In this document: one piece after another, positions 20,870-33,360 of the stretch | How the letters are laid out: each line of letters opens with the position of its first letter | Numbering within the stretch: the first letter of the stretch is position 1 | Assembly: GCA_948567375.1 (NCBI GenBank) | Contig: OX419762.1 | Span: 26,738,608-26,802,607, forward strand | Source of the DNA: Lunularia cruciata | Taxonomy: Eukaryota; Streptophyta; Marchantiopsida; Lunulariales; Lunulariaceae | DNA length: 64,000 nucleotides | Direction of reading: 5' to 3' | Position numbers and translations under genes: made by a program | The notes under the pieces: model-generated | What the model saw: only the letters and a program-made list of their open reading frames with translations | What the model was told of the DNA's origin: nothing | The model's database searches: none

Positions 20870-21640
20870 CAGGTTAGAAGAACTCTACTTGTTCAATAAC
20901 ACCTTTACCATCAAAGCCTTGAACTTTACCGGGTTTGATTGTGGAATCGATCTGAGCCTCACTTGCATGCAGCATTCCTGCTTCATTGGAAGATGCTCCA
21001 ATCTGCAGAAGCTTGATTTTCTAAGAACCCCATTTCAAACAGAAAAGCTAATGTGAGAAGGGCGAAGCTTCGGAATTGGTTCGTAGAGCGGACAGACATG
21101 GGGCCAAGTGGCATTCGAACTGGGCTACAGGTTCTTTCTATATACAATCACAGCTTGGAAGTTCGGAGTTCATTTATTTTCTGTGAGCTCAGATTCACGT
21201 ACAAACAACATTTCTGATTAATTGGGAAGCTGCTCCTGACCAGAGTCTGTGGACTAATTTACCAACCAGTTCACTGGCACTACATTATCGGGGGTTAGGC
21301 GACTTGACGATATTCAGGTTCTTTTACATTTTATTGAAAGGATTCGCATCCAACATTCGTGAGAGCTTGTGCGGATGCTCCACGTTACATACGCTTTGCA
21401 TTGGGAAGCAATCAACTCAAAGTGAATGGGCAATCTTTCGTCTCTTTTCCTGCTGGACGTTGTAGGCAATACACTACGAAGGCAGATCCCAGGTTATTTT
21501 GGGCAGTTCGGTTAGTGCAAGAACTCTGGCTTAGTGACAATCAATTTTCCGCCTCATTTCCAGAGTCCCTCGGAAATTGCTAGCAGGTACAAGGGCAACC
21601 TCCTCGACGAAAATCAACTGTCCGGGACAACCTGATATAA
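20870..21640 (+). pseudogene. Fragment of a leucine-rich-repeat gene (receptor-like type)
   Basis: Short LRR pieces appear in changing frames: RCSNLQKLDFL near 20990, RQIPGYFGQF near 21485, LVQELWLSDNQFSASFPESL ending GNC-stop near 21520-21580, then DENQLSGT near 21610. These fit the plant extracellular LRR pattern L-x-x-L-x-L-x-x-N-x-(F/L)-S-x-x-(F/I)-P. Frameshifts and stops separate them and no kinase domain follows. It is therefore a relic of an LRR receptor-like protein or kinase, not a working gene. Confidence 0.6.
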
Positions 21641-21867
21641 GGTAGAGGCTTTAAAATAATCCTTCCGATTGGCAAATGGCCATATCAACCGAGAGATGTG
21701 GTACAAAGTTAAGAGTCTTTGACACGGTATGAAAACAAACGACACTCTTCGATGAAGAAAAATCATATAATGCTCACGACATTCTAAAGATTGCCAAACT
21801 ACTTTGTACATGAGCATCGATTGGTTTATAGTATGTGCACGATAAAAATACATGAACCCAAGAATAT

Positions 21868-22011
21868 CTAAACTGAGGCTACGCTGCGATAAGTTTCAAC
21901 ATCGTCAGCAACTTTCGGGTTAGCCTTCCAGACAATCGCAAATCCCACGGATGCACAAGCCACTTCCTTTCCTTTTGTGTCAAGCACCTGAAATTTCAAC
22001 TTGTAGTTACC
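21868..22011 (-). CDS. ML gene exon 4 and stop
   Basis: Acceptor ...TTCTTGCAG; encodes GNYKLKFQVLDTKGKEVAC to the C-terminal YRSVASV and TAG. About 230 bases of probable 3' UTR lie to the left. Confidence 0.9.
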   Translation of the reverse strand, partial: GNYKLKFQVLDTKGKEVACASVGFAIVWKANPKVADDVETYRSVASV

Positions 22012-23925
22012 CTGCAAGAAATTTAATGGCAGAAAAAATGTCAGAAATTTCAGATGCCCCACCAAATTTCAGAAACGGCTACGACATGTTTGGTAGCATC
22101 ACATTTATCAATTCTGTCCTTTGAAAACTCAATCGGGAGGTTTTTGAGCGTATTCTTGGGAATCAACTTGAAGTCCTCTTTTACAATTAACTAACGAGGT
22201 CGCGCTCTTAGTTCGCCTGAACGCTAACGTCGAGTCTTTAAACACCATACCCCAAACTTCGCTGAACGCACGTTGTGTGACTTACCGGAGGAGTGAACGG
22301 TGGCAGCTCTTGACTATTCTTCAAAGCGAAGTCTCCCTTGATTGGGCATTCGGTCTTTCCACAAAGATCGTCCTTCTCCGAATGGACCTTGAAACCATAG
22401 AGTGACACTGACACAACCACTGTTCCCCCTTCAAGAGCCTCCTCTGCAAAATCAACACGCAAGAATAATAAGCAAAAATATGCGAAAGACCAATCAACTC
22501 CATCATTCCGTTGCAGACTGCCAGATATCGATTCTAAGAACATGTCCTAAACACAGGAGCCTAGAGACTGTCCATTTCTATTAGAAGATCATAGACCTAC
22601 AAATATCGCTCTGAGGACCCACTGGACAAGAATTGAAGTGCAATTTCGTACTAGAAAGACCACTCCGCAGGATGGAAGTACAGTTGAATCTCCCACGAAC
22701 CTTAAATCAGGTCGTCTGTCTAGCAGACAAACCTTTTCTCAAAATAATCTAGCAGTGCGAGTAACCCAGAAGTATGAACACGTTCTAGGTTAACTAATCT
22801 TGTATCTGCGATTCGTATATAACGTCCGCAAAACGGCCAACGATGGATACTTCAAACCCGCGCATAGAATGACTGCACGTGGCATCAAGGGGCCATATGC
22901 AGAGAACATCAAACGACTAGTGGCCCCCTCAAGATTCTACATCTAATCTGTCGCAAAGCGCATAGCAGTTTAGCTCTACGAACAATGTCGACAATTGACA
23001 ACTGTCAAACACCGTTTCCCTTCGGTTGTGTTTGATTGTCGATTCTCAACTACAAATACCTACATCTAAAATAAATGGTGAATAAAGGTTCCATAGGTCT
23101 TTCCGGTGAGCGGCCATATGTCAACAGGAAGCGTTGTATTTATGGAAGTGCCAACATTTGCAACAAAGTCCAAATCCTTTGGCAGGCCAACCGAGACGTC
23201 GAGAGAAATACTTACTGGCAAACGCAGGAACGGTGAAGGTTACAAGATCTCCGCTCACGACAGGTTCAGGATCGATCACAACATCCTTGATGGTTACGGG
23301 ATAGTCTTTCGCAGCTGTACACAAGCCAAAGTCAATTCAGTCATTCCAAAATCGACCGCTTCCATCATGACCAGACAAATTAGAACTCTCCCTCCTATCG
23401 ACAAGCTAAGACTCATGTTCTGAAGAAAAAAGGAAGCCTAGTACCCGATTCTACAGCGGCTCTAAGTTGAACAAGTAATCTCTTGGATATCCGAGCCAAC
23501 TGGCTTCCATGGGAGCCAATCCAAGATCGACACACCTCCCATCCCCAATCTACAATCTAATTAAACTACAAACGTTCCTCCAACATCTAGAATACCATCG
23601 AGTCCAGTTACTAACCCCGAAAGGTTTATTTTCACCCCTAACCCCAATAGAAGGTGTTCCGCACAAATCGCCCAATTTGGAAATCCCCACCAGCAACGGC
23701 ACACTAGACCACCAAACTACACCGAAATAGAACCAGCTAGGAACAGAAATTCCCTTCACCGACTGTAACAACCCGAAGCTCCAAGCACTCAAAGCAACAA
23801 TCAATCGATCGAATCAACAAATCCAACTTACTGCAAGGTTTGAAATCCTTTCCGAGAGCGCCGGTGCTCACTCCCAACAAAATTGCAAATAGAACCAAAA
23901 TTCCAGCATTCGAGATCGTGGCCAT
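21868..23925 (-). CDS. Secreted ML-domain lipid-binding protein (NPC2-like / PG-PI transfer protein type)
   Basis: Complete four-exon gene on the minus strand: 23925-23832, 23314-23216, 22443-22286, 22011-21868, every junction GT-AG with matching phase (1, 1, 0). The joined frame encodes 164 residues. It begins with a clear signal peptide (MATISNAGILVLFAILLGVS, cut near TGALG). The ML (MD-2-related lipid-recognition) domain follows: KDYPVTIKDVVIDPEPVVSG, VVVSVSLYGFKVHSE, DDLCGKTECPIKGDF, ELPPFTPP, GNYKLKFQVLD, EVACASVGFAIVW. The cysteines at CGKTEC and EVAC are the family's disulphide positions. Plant members resemble NPC2 and bind sterols or phospholipids in the secretory/vacuolar route. Length is normal. 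The last ~15 residues after VGFAIVW are longer than usual. Confidence 0.9.
22286..22443 (-). CDS. ML gene exon 3 (core of ML domain)
   Basis: Acceptor ...TTTTGCAG; encodes KEALEGGTVVVSVSLYGF through LCGKTECPIKGDF to PPFTPP; donor GTAAGT, phase 0. Holds the CGKTEC cysteine pair. Confidence 0.9.
23216..23314 (-). CDS. ML gene exon 2
   Basis: Acceptor ...TGTACAG; encodes AKDYPVTIKDVVIDPEPVVS to VPAFA; donor GTAAGT. Phase 1 in, phase 1 out. Confidence 0.9.
23832..23925 (-). CDS. ML gene exon 1 (signal peptide)
   Basis: Starts at ATG, encodes the signal peptide and GKDFKPC, and ends TGC A/GTAAGT. The first cysteine of the mature domain sits at the junction. Confidence 0.9.
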
Positions 23926-25020
23926 TTTTTCTTCCTTCTCACCAGACGCCGCGACACAAATTATACACCCCTCTCTCTATCTACGCTTGTCTTTATTTGG
24001 TCCTCTGCTGCAGCCGCACTCTGTATAGACAGACACTTGGCCTCGTGCTCACACTAGGTCCTCTCTTCTCCACTCACTCATTCGCTTCCACTTCTGAGCT
24101 CGAAAGAACACAAATTGCCTCTCTGTCCGCAGCTAAAAGACCCTCGTCGTCAGTCAGTCGGTCAGTCCTCCTGAACTGTTATTTTACATGGAAGCAACGT
24201 CCGTCGAGAACCGACCAACAGAGTACTCTGATATTTGCCGGAAGACATTGGGTACAACCGATGATTACCAGTTTCCCGTTGGGAAAAACCGGTTGCTTTT
24301 CGCGGGTTTTCACGAAGATTCGCGCTTATACTGGCAATAGCACTTATCGGCCGGTATCCAAAGCTTGTCTCCATCGCTGCATGGAAGATAGGGCCCGGCT
24401 CTTCCTACTATGCAGGATGAGACTCCAGATTCCCACGTAAACACGTAGTAAGTGGGAAGGGGTTGGAAGGATTTTCGGACCACCTTAATCACAGGAACCT
24501 CGATCTGATATTCATTCGTTGTTTATTGATAAAACATAGAGTATTACATGGCGATCTCGATCACAGAAATCCCGTCGACGTTGTTCGTTGATAGCAGTCT
24601 AGGAATGCATGGGATCTGCACGCCTTACCATGATTCGAAACTTTTTGCATGAAAACGAATATTTAATAATATTATTAGCAGCTTACCTTGGGGTCTCTGC
24701 CGGCTCACACTCTTATTTGATATTTGCTATTATGTACTCCAATCTTAGAGAGATTCATATTAAAAAATAATAGATGTTTTTCTCTTTAGATAATTGTAGT
24801 CAATATTTTCCAGTTATGTCGGTTTCCATCAAATAGTTTGGAATGTCACTTAAATTATGTATTTAATATACATGAGTTATTTTTAAAATTAATTTCTATA
24901 AATATAAAGCAATAATCATATTTAGCTCAGGTGGTTTTTTTGAACCCTATAATTTTCTGAATCCGTAGACTTATACGGGTTCAAAAAACTGTACATGCAT
25001 TTAAAAGTGCATACAGCCAC
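23926..25020. other. Upstream region of the ML gene and AT-rich spacer
   Basis: Directly upstream of the ML start the minus strand is rich in GA/CT repeats, with a TATAATTT stretch about 35 bases before the ATG at 23957-23967. That is close for a TATA box, so its role is unsure. Farther right the DNA becomes AT-rich. A 12-bp inverted repeat (24936-24947 / 24977-24988, TTTTTTGAACCC) is visible. No gene is recognised. Confidence 0.5.
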
Positions 25021-25029
25021 TCACTCCAG

Positions 25030-25380
25030 GGAAACTGCTTGTTCATAATCACGACCACGAATTTGACTGACTACTCTTCGGAGACACATGTATATGGTTA
25101 GCAACAGCTCGGATGTTTTTATTAGAAGTATTAGTTTTCATCAAAAATTGTTTCCTAATTAACGACGGGATTTTTTTATCATTTTTGCACCGTACTGTAA
25201 GGTGCGGCTGGATCACCTCCTTTCCAGGGAGAGCTAACGCCATACCAAGGTTAGCACGGTTGATAGTATCAGCCCAAGTGTAAATTACATTTTCTCCTGG
25301 AAATTCATATCTTACTAATTGAAAAATGCACAGATTTTATCAATTCCTGCGAAAACATCTCTAAATAATGTTCTAGCCGT
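25030..25380. pseudogene. Plastid DNA mosaic (NUPT): rps19/rpl22, rrn16, psbA, psbB fragments
   Basis: Four plastid pieces lie side by side. (1) On the minus strand, 25185-25030: the rps19 end (K-SRR-stop with one extra A) runs into an rpl22 start (MKTNTSNKNIRAVANHIHVS), a frameshift, then VSQIRGRDYEQA; this is the plastid gene order. (2) Plus strand 25195-25240: the 3' end of 16S rRNA including GGATCACCTCC. (3) Minus strand 25288-25241: VIYTWADTINRANLGM, the C-terminal part of D1. (4) Minus strand 25374-25339: RTLFRDVFAGID, from CP47. These genes are not neighbours in plastid genomes, so several fragments were joined before or during insertion. None is functional. Confidence 0.8.
25195..25240 (+). 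pseudogene. rrn16: 3' end of plastid 16S rRNA gene (fragment)
   Basis: Contains the universal 16S tail GGCTGGATCACCTCCTTT, including the anti-Shine-Dalgarno core, followed by the plastid-like GGGAGAGCTAA spacer. Only about 45 bases are present, so this is a transferred fragment. Confidence 0.85.
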
Positions 25381-25742
25381 CCCTCGGGACCAACAGCGAG
25401 TAGTACAGGAATATTTGCCTTGCCCTAAAGTATTGTCACCGCGATAGTGTTTCACCACCTTTCAGACAAGGGGGAGACTGTCAACCATCGTCATGATCTT
25501 CTCCACTGTCCTCCCCGAACCCTTGACTTCATGATTCGGAACCATGAGCACTACTCCATTTGCAGCCCAAACTGCAGCCGAAAATCAAGAAACTCTGTTC
25601 TTAAGAGCACATTTAAAGGTTTGGAATTATATTTACTTTTGGATCAGGTTTAGTAGACTATATAAACCAGCACGTGAAAAGAAATTTCTTGTGATAAATC
25701 CTACCTGAACATATCCGTTAAGCAAAATAAACAAAAAAAAAG

Positions 25743-25852
25743 TGGACAGAGTCCGTCATAATCGAAATTGGAGATTGGAGAGGCTTCGGTCTGTCGAACT
25801 GGATAACATGAAAACAGAAACTATAAGATTGAGAAATGAACATGAATGTAGT
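25743..25852 (+). CDS. Exon-like coiled-coil stretch, gene unknown
   Basis: An open stretch after an A-rich tract reads DRVRHNRNWRLERLRSVELD then NMKTETIRLRNEHECS. A GT donor at 25853 would give phase 0. The composition (charged helix) resembles the exons of the repeat gene, but no motif is diagnostic. Confidence 0.3.
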
Positions 25853-25905
25853 GTAGACATAAGTTGCCATCTGATACTCGACTAGTTTACTTTCATTTCA
25901 TCCAG

Positions 25906-26004
25906 AAATCGACGCTACTTGAATCGAACTTCAACTTGAAGACGGCTATACGAGAGAAAGTGGGGAGGAAACGATCCATCATCCAAAGGGGAAACTTCAA
26001 TCAG
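25906..26004 (+). CDS. Exon-like basic stretch, gene unknown
   Basis: Between ...CATCCAG and CAG/GTGAAG, 33 codons read KSTLLESNFNLKTAIREKVG then RKRSIIQRGNFNQ, phase 0 at both ends. It can be joined in phase to 25743-25852. No further exon was found to the right, so the gene may be partial. Confidence 0.35.
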
Positions 26005-28560
26005 GTGAAGAACAGATGATCTACAGCACTCCTAATCGGAAGGGATGATCCTATTTGCGAACAGTTACTGAATTGCATGAACGTATTTGGAGGAGTTTAC
26101 AGTTGAATCCAGTTTGCGCGTCGATGAAGCAACTCAGGCTTGGATCGCACAATTTGGTGTTATGAGATGTTGTGTCGCCAATGCATCCAAATGCAAACGT
26201 TACTTGCAGGTTTCCTCTGCTGGCTGGCCTGTAGGCTGATTCCTTTGCTTATTCCCGGCACGTTTGTCAGCTGTCCATAACATTGATAATACACGTGTGG
26301 CAGCTATCGACACGACAGCTGTCGGTAATACTGATGATACCTCTCTATGCAAACTTGGTCACGACAGTGGCAGAGTCTATGAGCCTTGGCAAATTATTGT
26401 CTTATTCGAAAATATTTTAATTTAGAAATGTAGAGGGAAAAACTTGCAAAGAGAATTTATTTTATTTAAAAATTAAAATTAAAATTTATGTATTTATTTA
26501 AAAATTAAATACATAAAAAATTTGGCTACTTAGTTGGTCTTTGGAAATAATTTCCCCTCCTTCAAGTTTTACATGTAATTCAAAGAATTGTATCATTATT
26601 TACCAATGTTTTGCAAATAGAAAAACAGTCTTTTCTTGAAATGGATTTATGTATTTTTCTGATCTGGATTCTTTTAAACAATGTGATCTACTAAAACTTT
26701 AGAAATTTCAGAAAGGGCTTTCGAGACTCTGGATATCTTTGGATTCTTTCCAATAGAATGTTAGAGTAGGCAAGTGACAGGAGCTTTCTCGTTATTGATC
26801 GTATTTGAGTGTATAGGTTACGCAAAATAAGGTAGCAGTGGACAAAAGCTTTATGTCTTGATTTTTCTTTTGCATCACTTTAACTGATCAATTGATAATA
26901 AACTAAATTTCCCTCAGTGACATAAATACTAAATAAAGTCTCAAAATGTACATTACATTTATTTTTTAATGTAAATATTTACTTAAGTAGAATACATTTA
27001 TAAGACGTTTCATAGAAGTATCATTATGTAGTCTTTACCCTATAAACATATCAATCATGTTTGGTCTCAGCAGCGAGTGAATTATTGTCGTGCTAAATTG
27101 GTTGGAATATTTTCAGAACTTGAACAAGGTGCATTCATACAACTTATTATGACATGACACAAGAGGGTTTTATTACACTCGGAATCCTACCTCGTTTTTA
27201 TAAACTAGTGCGCGTAAAGGCTGTTGTAAGTTTACTTGGAATTACTAATTCCCTCTCATACTGGGAATGCTGATATGAAGTGATATAAATTGATGTTTAA
27301 TGTTCAAACGATGTCAGGGAACGTCTCGAAAGGCTCTTGTTGTCGAGAATGCTTTTGTCTTTTGACTCCTGACATGTTTACTGGCGATTCATGCACGTAT
27401 CAAAATGGTTATCTAATACCACTAGACCTTCACCAAAAGAAGTTATGACTCTGATTTTGAAAGAAAACTGAACTGAACGCAAAACATATCTGCCGTCGCT
27501 ACTATTAAGCGATGCGAGATCTCTGCACACAGATGCGGACGTGCAATGAGTTCTTTCAGTTTGTTGGAATCCCAAGCAAGAAGGCAGCTCACTAGTCTGC
27601 TAACTCTTAGGACCAGAGAAATTGAAAACTGAAAGGATACGTTCTTACGACGAAATGAACATGAACTTCGTCCAGTAGGTGGATGAGTAGAATATTTTCA
27701 ACCTGGAGGAAACTGGCCAGGGCATCGAGCTGAATACGCAATTCTTAAGAAATGCGAACTGAAACCAACAAGTGATGGTTAAAACACCGACTCTGCCGTC
27801 ATGCACAGCGAGTCCATTCAACCGCCAAGATACTACTGAAATTGAAACCGTTATGTTTGTAGTTCTTTCGGGACTCCTAATAACTCGTTCAAAACAATGA
27901 AAGCTATTGATGTTCCTGATGTTTGTCGTAGCATAGCTTCGAAAAGACCTCATCGTTTTCGCTGCAGAGAACAGCAGGCGAAACGTGAAGGAGTAATCTA
28001 GTCAAGAGAGTCACGTCACCTAGTAGCCATGTTGCAGGGATCCAGGTGGTGCCGTTGCGTTCACTGCAAGCACATTCAAAGGACTGTCCAGATCTTCTAG
28101 ATAAGGGTCAGAGATAGTCTTACGTATTGATATCCTAATTCCGTCATCAATTATTCGCATAGTATTCATGCACGATGTTTCTATTAAGTTTCTGATATCT
28201 ACACAAAAATGCGAAACACTACGTAATCTTTCACGCAAAACAGGTTGAAAAATTACTTATTACCCATATGATTAAAATTCCAGCCCCTTTGTACGTGTAA
28301 ACCTTTACTGGTTTAGTAAAAGTGATGAGAATTATCTTTCCGCAGTCGATCATGCCCAACTTAGATTTTCTATGTCACTTAAATTTGCGTTATATCAAAT
28401 GAACTGCGCATCTTCTTATTACTTTACTTTCTTATGCTTATTATTCTTATCTTTTTAATATTCTGCTAATATTAAAAAATTTCATGAGCTTATGATGATG
28501 AATAGTGTTGTCTGATGTATCACATTCACCGTGCACTCTCACGTGAGAGAAAAGGAGAAC
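26005..28560. other. No recognised gene
   Basis: Mixed-composition DNA. AT-rich around 26400-26530 and 28250-28500. Minus-strand frames at 27645-27953 and 28020-28238 are open but have no recognised domain, and I could not support splice sites for them. Confidence 0.5.
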
Positions 28561-31009
28561 TTAGCAAGGTGCGTGTGTTGAGGGAAGGCTAAACCATCCG
28601 AACACTAGTGCATTTCAAGAATAGATAGAATGGGTTATTTATGGGAAAGGGCAACCGCTAGAAAACACTTAGGATGGGAAGATCTCATCAAGCCGTACAA
28701 GGGTGAGACAAAATAGGTAAAATGAGGCTAAGCTCCAATAGTGTAGATATGAGAAATCTGCCCTACTGCACCTAAGATATTTGAGCTATGCAAGTCGGTC
28801 AATCTACAAACAATTGGAGCATCCCCTGGAACATCCAAAGAAGCATCACCTAGTGTCATTACTCTCCTATGGATTGCACCAGCCACTACACTCTATAGAG
28901 CAATGGACACACGCTGTCTAAAATATGTTACAAAGTATGAGAGTGAGAGTGGTACCCCTGGCACCTAACATAAGCTCTCACGCACTCCCTAACAAATGTG
29001 TTGAATGTAATGTCCATCACTCCGTATAGCTCTAAGTCTAGAGGAACAAAGAGGTGACCTCACTGCATACCCCTATAATTGGAGACCTTGCAAGCTGCTG
29101 CTGCTGCAGAACTCAGGTATTTATGGGAGCTGCAAGGGTCCCCGTTAAATTGCCCAACAAGCTATGTAAAAGAAGTTGCAAAAAAGGAAACATCATAAAT
29201 TTATTCCGTGCTTGTTTCCTTTCCCAGGTTTTGAAAGTTCCTAGGTGATATTAGGCAAATCAAAAGACTAGTCTTAATTACATGTACTCCATATCAAAGA
29301 GGAGATGCCACTTGGAAAAAGCTAAAACAAGCTAAGGGCTTATTTGGAAAAAAATTGTTTTTCAAGAATTTAGGTGGGAACTAGAAGTTTTGAAATTGTG
29401 AGAAGATGTGAGAAGAAGTATCTTCTTGGAGGGAGTCAATCTCTGGAGTGTGTAAATTGTGTAATGAATCAAATTGGAGATCAAATAGTGAATTTTCAAA
29501 ATCACAATCCTTTATCAAGAGGAGAGCTTAGGTGTTTTTTTGTCAAGAAATGCTATCTATCAACTAGAATGGTAGATAGTTGTGCAAAGAAATCCTATCA
29601 TTTAGATAGGTGTGCAAGGTGGCACTAGGGATTCAAAGAGGAAAATGAGGAAGAAAGGTGGTGGGATGGAGGGAAATTTGAGAATTGTAAATTTTTTAGA
29701 AGTAAGGTTTGGCTCACCATTCCCATTGAATGTAGTGGGTGCCAAGAGTATAAAGAGTGTGAGTTAATTTTGGATGGCCACATTTGCAATTTGGGGTGTT
29801 GGTCTTGCATACATGGGAGTGTCATGGATATGAATACCATGGAGTGCACAACCTTGGGAAGTTTACTTATGAGCCATTATTGTTGCTCCACATCCACCCA
29901 AATTCCAATATCTCCTTAACATGGCGATATCTTTTGGACCTTTTGGGCCATAAAAAGGAGTGTCTATAGGGCCATCATCACAATTGGTGATTCCTTATCC
30001 TTTTGGGTTACACGATAACAAGTTTAGAATGGTATCACACCATTATAGTCAACGTCTAGTTTATCTTGAAGACCCGGACTATTTAAAGTAGATCCATGGA
30101 GGTCCTTGCAAGAAGCCTATGCAAAAGAGCATGATCTTCAGCTACATGGTCATTTACCTTGTAAATTTTGGAAGTGGCTTTCTTGAATTGATGAATGGAG
30201 AGAGATTAACCAAGAAGTGGGTCCACTACATAGCGTCATACAAATCAGCTTGGAAATGGACTGACAAATGCATAAGAGAAGGCCTCATAGACAAGGAGCA
30301 AAACAAGGATTAAAGACAATTGAATGACAAGCTTAATCATATCTATCCCAACTATGCCAAAGTGTATAGGTGGTTTAGTAGTAGAGCTAATATTGTTGTG
30401 TATGTCTTTGTAACTCTAGGAGTAGAGACTGATTTTGAAGAGATGATATTGGAAGAAGACTCTTCTTCCCAAGTTACACATTGAACCCCAAGTGCACCTA
30501 GTACACTATCATACAGCGGAGGCCACACTTGCATCAAGAACTAGTTTGCATTCTACTATTTTTCCTACTTTTTTTGAACTTAACACACAAGAATCAGAGT
30601 ATGTTCCTTATTTTCCTTATGTACTATACACTTGAGACTTCATTATAGTTGAGCACTTGCACAAGGAGAGCAGAACTGAGCACCAACAAGAAGAGGAGAG
30701 CACAGCCCCATTACATCTAGAGTATCAATCTCTACCAAGTATTCCATGTGTGAACTCACAAGCCATTGAAGGAGATCAAGAAAGAGAAGGGGAGCTTGAT
30801 GGTGAGGATGATGGAGTGAGATGAGAGAGTGAATCTAGGAAGAGAAGGAAGATATCTTGAGTGAAGACACCAATTGCTTCCACCATGGTCATTTTTGCAC
30901 ATGATCTTTTGTGTGTTACAAAATTAAGAATAAAAATAGTCAAAGCTTGGGAGAGATGCAAGCTTGCTGAAATTGAAGCTCAAAGACTTGCCAAGATTTA
31001 GAAGTTGGG

Positions 31010-31165
31010 AATGCAAAGCGAAATGGAGAAGAATACATTGAATTCCAAGAGGGAGAATAGACTTACCAAGATGGAGAAGATGAGAATGCAAAGTGAATGG
31101 AGAAGAATACATTGAATTTCAAGAGGGAGAATATGCTTACCAAGATGGAGAAGCTGAGAATCAAG
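31010..31165. repeat. Tandem duplication, unit about 74 bp
   Basis: GGAGAAGAATACATTGAATT begins at 31025 and again at 31099, with flanking sequence repeated on both sides. Confidence 0.75.
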
Positions 31166-31627
31166 GAAAGGAATGCCAAGTGTAGTTAGCAAAAGCAAGG
31201 AAAACACCCAAGGAAATAAAGAGCATTATGAGCATGGTTCCCATCTCAAATGAAACACTATTCCATGTAGAGAAAAGTGAGTAATCTAGAGAGAAGACTT
31301 AATAATCTACATTTCTGAGTAGTAATAGTAGTGGTCTGGTACTACTTGAAATGTTTTTTTCACATATGTATTCCCTTTGGTTCATCTATATCTCTAAATA
31401 TATAATCTTTTGCTTTGTTCATCTTTGATGTTTGATTTAAATTTGTGCTTGATTCAACTTTGTTCATTGTTTGTTCAGCATCCAATTTGATTTATGTGTA
31501 ATGAACCCTTGATTTAGGGTTTAGGTATAATGATTTGATTAATGTGAGGCTAATATACTCTATTCTACAACTTCTAGCTTTATTTGAAATTTGTTGATTT
31601 AATCTTCAAGCCTAAGCAAAACCCAGT

Positions 31628-32100
<473 letters not shown>

Positions 32101-32923
32101 CAATCAGTTCAGAATGAAATTACATTGATAGGAGTGTGGCTAGGTATTCTTAGCCATCTTCCTATTGAATTTGTTATTGAAATCTAACTTTGATAGTTGT
32201 GCTTAATGTCCAATATAAGAGATGTGAATTTGAACCAACTTTTGTGTTATAATGTGTAGGTTCCATTGTGTATTAAATTTGCATGAACTTGGAACAAGAA
32301 TACTCATCAATGGTGTATTAGAGTGCAAGAATTAGTTCTCATTATTGAGTGATTTGTGAGGTATTTTGCATACATGCCTCCTAGTCATGTTTTGTCTAAG
32401 AGAAGCACTCTAATGTGGAAGATAATCCCATACGTTTTGGTTGAAGATTGGTTTCATTGAGAGACCATACTGCCAAGAGATATTTAGCACAACATTGTGC
32501 ATACCCTACATTCAAGCCTCTCTTCTAGATGTTATGTTGTCTTGTTATTCCATCTATGCATCCCAAAGTAGTACATGAGAAATTCATTTTGATAATGAAG
32601 AGTAAGATAGAGCACTCTATCTTGGTATTCTATGGTTAGGCACAACTTATTTTATTTGCTATTGAAGCCAAGCTAGTTGTAGTTTATAGGCAGCTTCATT
32701 ACCTAGAATTGAGATGTTTTTGTGTGACTCATGTGGGGCAAGTCCTCACACACTTGTTCACAGAGAGAGGACTGGTAGGTGAGGAGGAGCTTGTATATGG
32801 CATTAGAGAGACAAGAGAATTATGGTATTAAGTGTGAGGATGATCTAGAGGAGGCACCTAATGACCATTATGATTATGAGTGTGAGTGTAATAGCATTAG
32901 CTAGATATATTATCTAGAGGTGG

Positions 32924-33347
32924 TGTAACAATATGGAGTTTAAAGATGAAGTTAGTTAGAGCTAACAAAGTAGCAAATAAGAAAGAATTAAGCTAGAATA
33001 TTCCAAAAACATCTAGGAAGCTTCTTGGGAAGTTTCTCAGCTAGCTTATCTTGCACCCCAAGTAGGTAGCGTCTAGAAGGAAGCGTCTAAGCTTCCAACT
33101 AGCTTAGCTTGCATGTGAAGTAAATAGTTTCTAGAAGGAAGCTTCTAAGAAGCTTCTTGATTAACTTGGCTTACACTCCAAGAAAATGGCTTAAGGAAAC
33201 TTCTTGAGAAGCTTCTCAAAGCCTTGTATATTCCCTATAAATACCAAATCCAAAGCTCATGCTAAGCATTTGGAGTTTCCTTTATTCAAATGTCCCAATG
33301 TGATCATCCATTTTCCTATTTCTCTCCTTGGTCTTGGGTCTTTTACA
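32924..33347 (+). mobile_element. Element E: 5' LTR with TATA box and heat-shock-like elements
   Basis: Starts TGTAACA and ends TTTTACA, 424 bases, followed two bases later by a primer-binding site. TATAAATA lies at 33236-33243. Upstream are three diverged tandem units of about 60 bases that begin near 33040, 33097 and 33160. Clusters of inverted GAA/TTC triplets lie at 33016-33039, 33129-33158 and 33195-33218. No matching 3' LTR was found in the window. Confidence 0.7.
33129..33218 (+). promoter_or_regulatory. Heat-shock-element-like GAA/TTC arrays upstream of LTR TATA box
   Basis: At 33129 TTCTAGAAGGAAGCTTC gives alternating TTC/GAA triplets, continuing into GAAGCTTC. At 33195 the pattern GAAACTTC, GAGAAGCTTC repeats. 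Plant heat-shock factors bind alternating nGAAn units, and heat-activated retrotransposons carry such sites just upstream of TATA. Spacing is canonical (two bases) in TTCTAGAA and GAAGCTTC but three or four between some pairs. Confidence 0.45.
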
Positions 33348-33348
33348 T

Positions 33349-33360
33349 TGGTATCAAAGC
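33349..33360 (+). other. Primer-binding site of element E (tRNA-iMet type)
   Basis: TGGTATCAAAGC lies two bases after the LTR end. It differs by one base from the standard plant initiator-Met PBS TGGTATCAGAGC. Confidence 0.8.

Noticed and set aside
22981-23060. Inverted repeat with TCGACAATTG arm
   Set aside because: Arms match only with an internal gap and lie in an ML-gene intron; not strong enough to list.
25195-25240. Functional 16S rRNA gene
   Set aside because: Only the last ~45 bases are present, beside unrelated plastid fragments.
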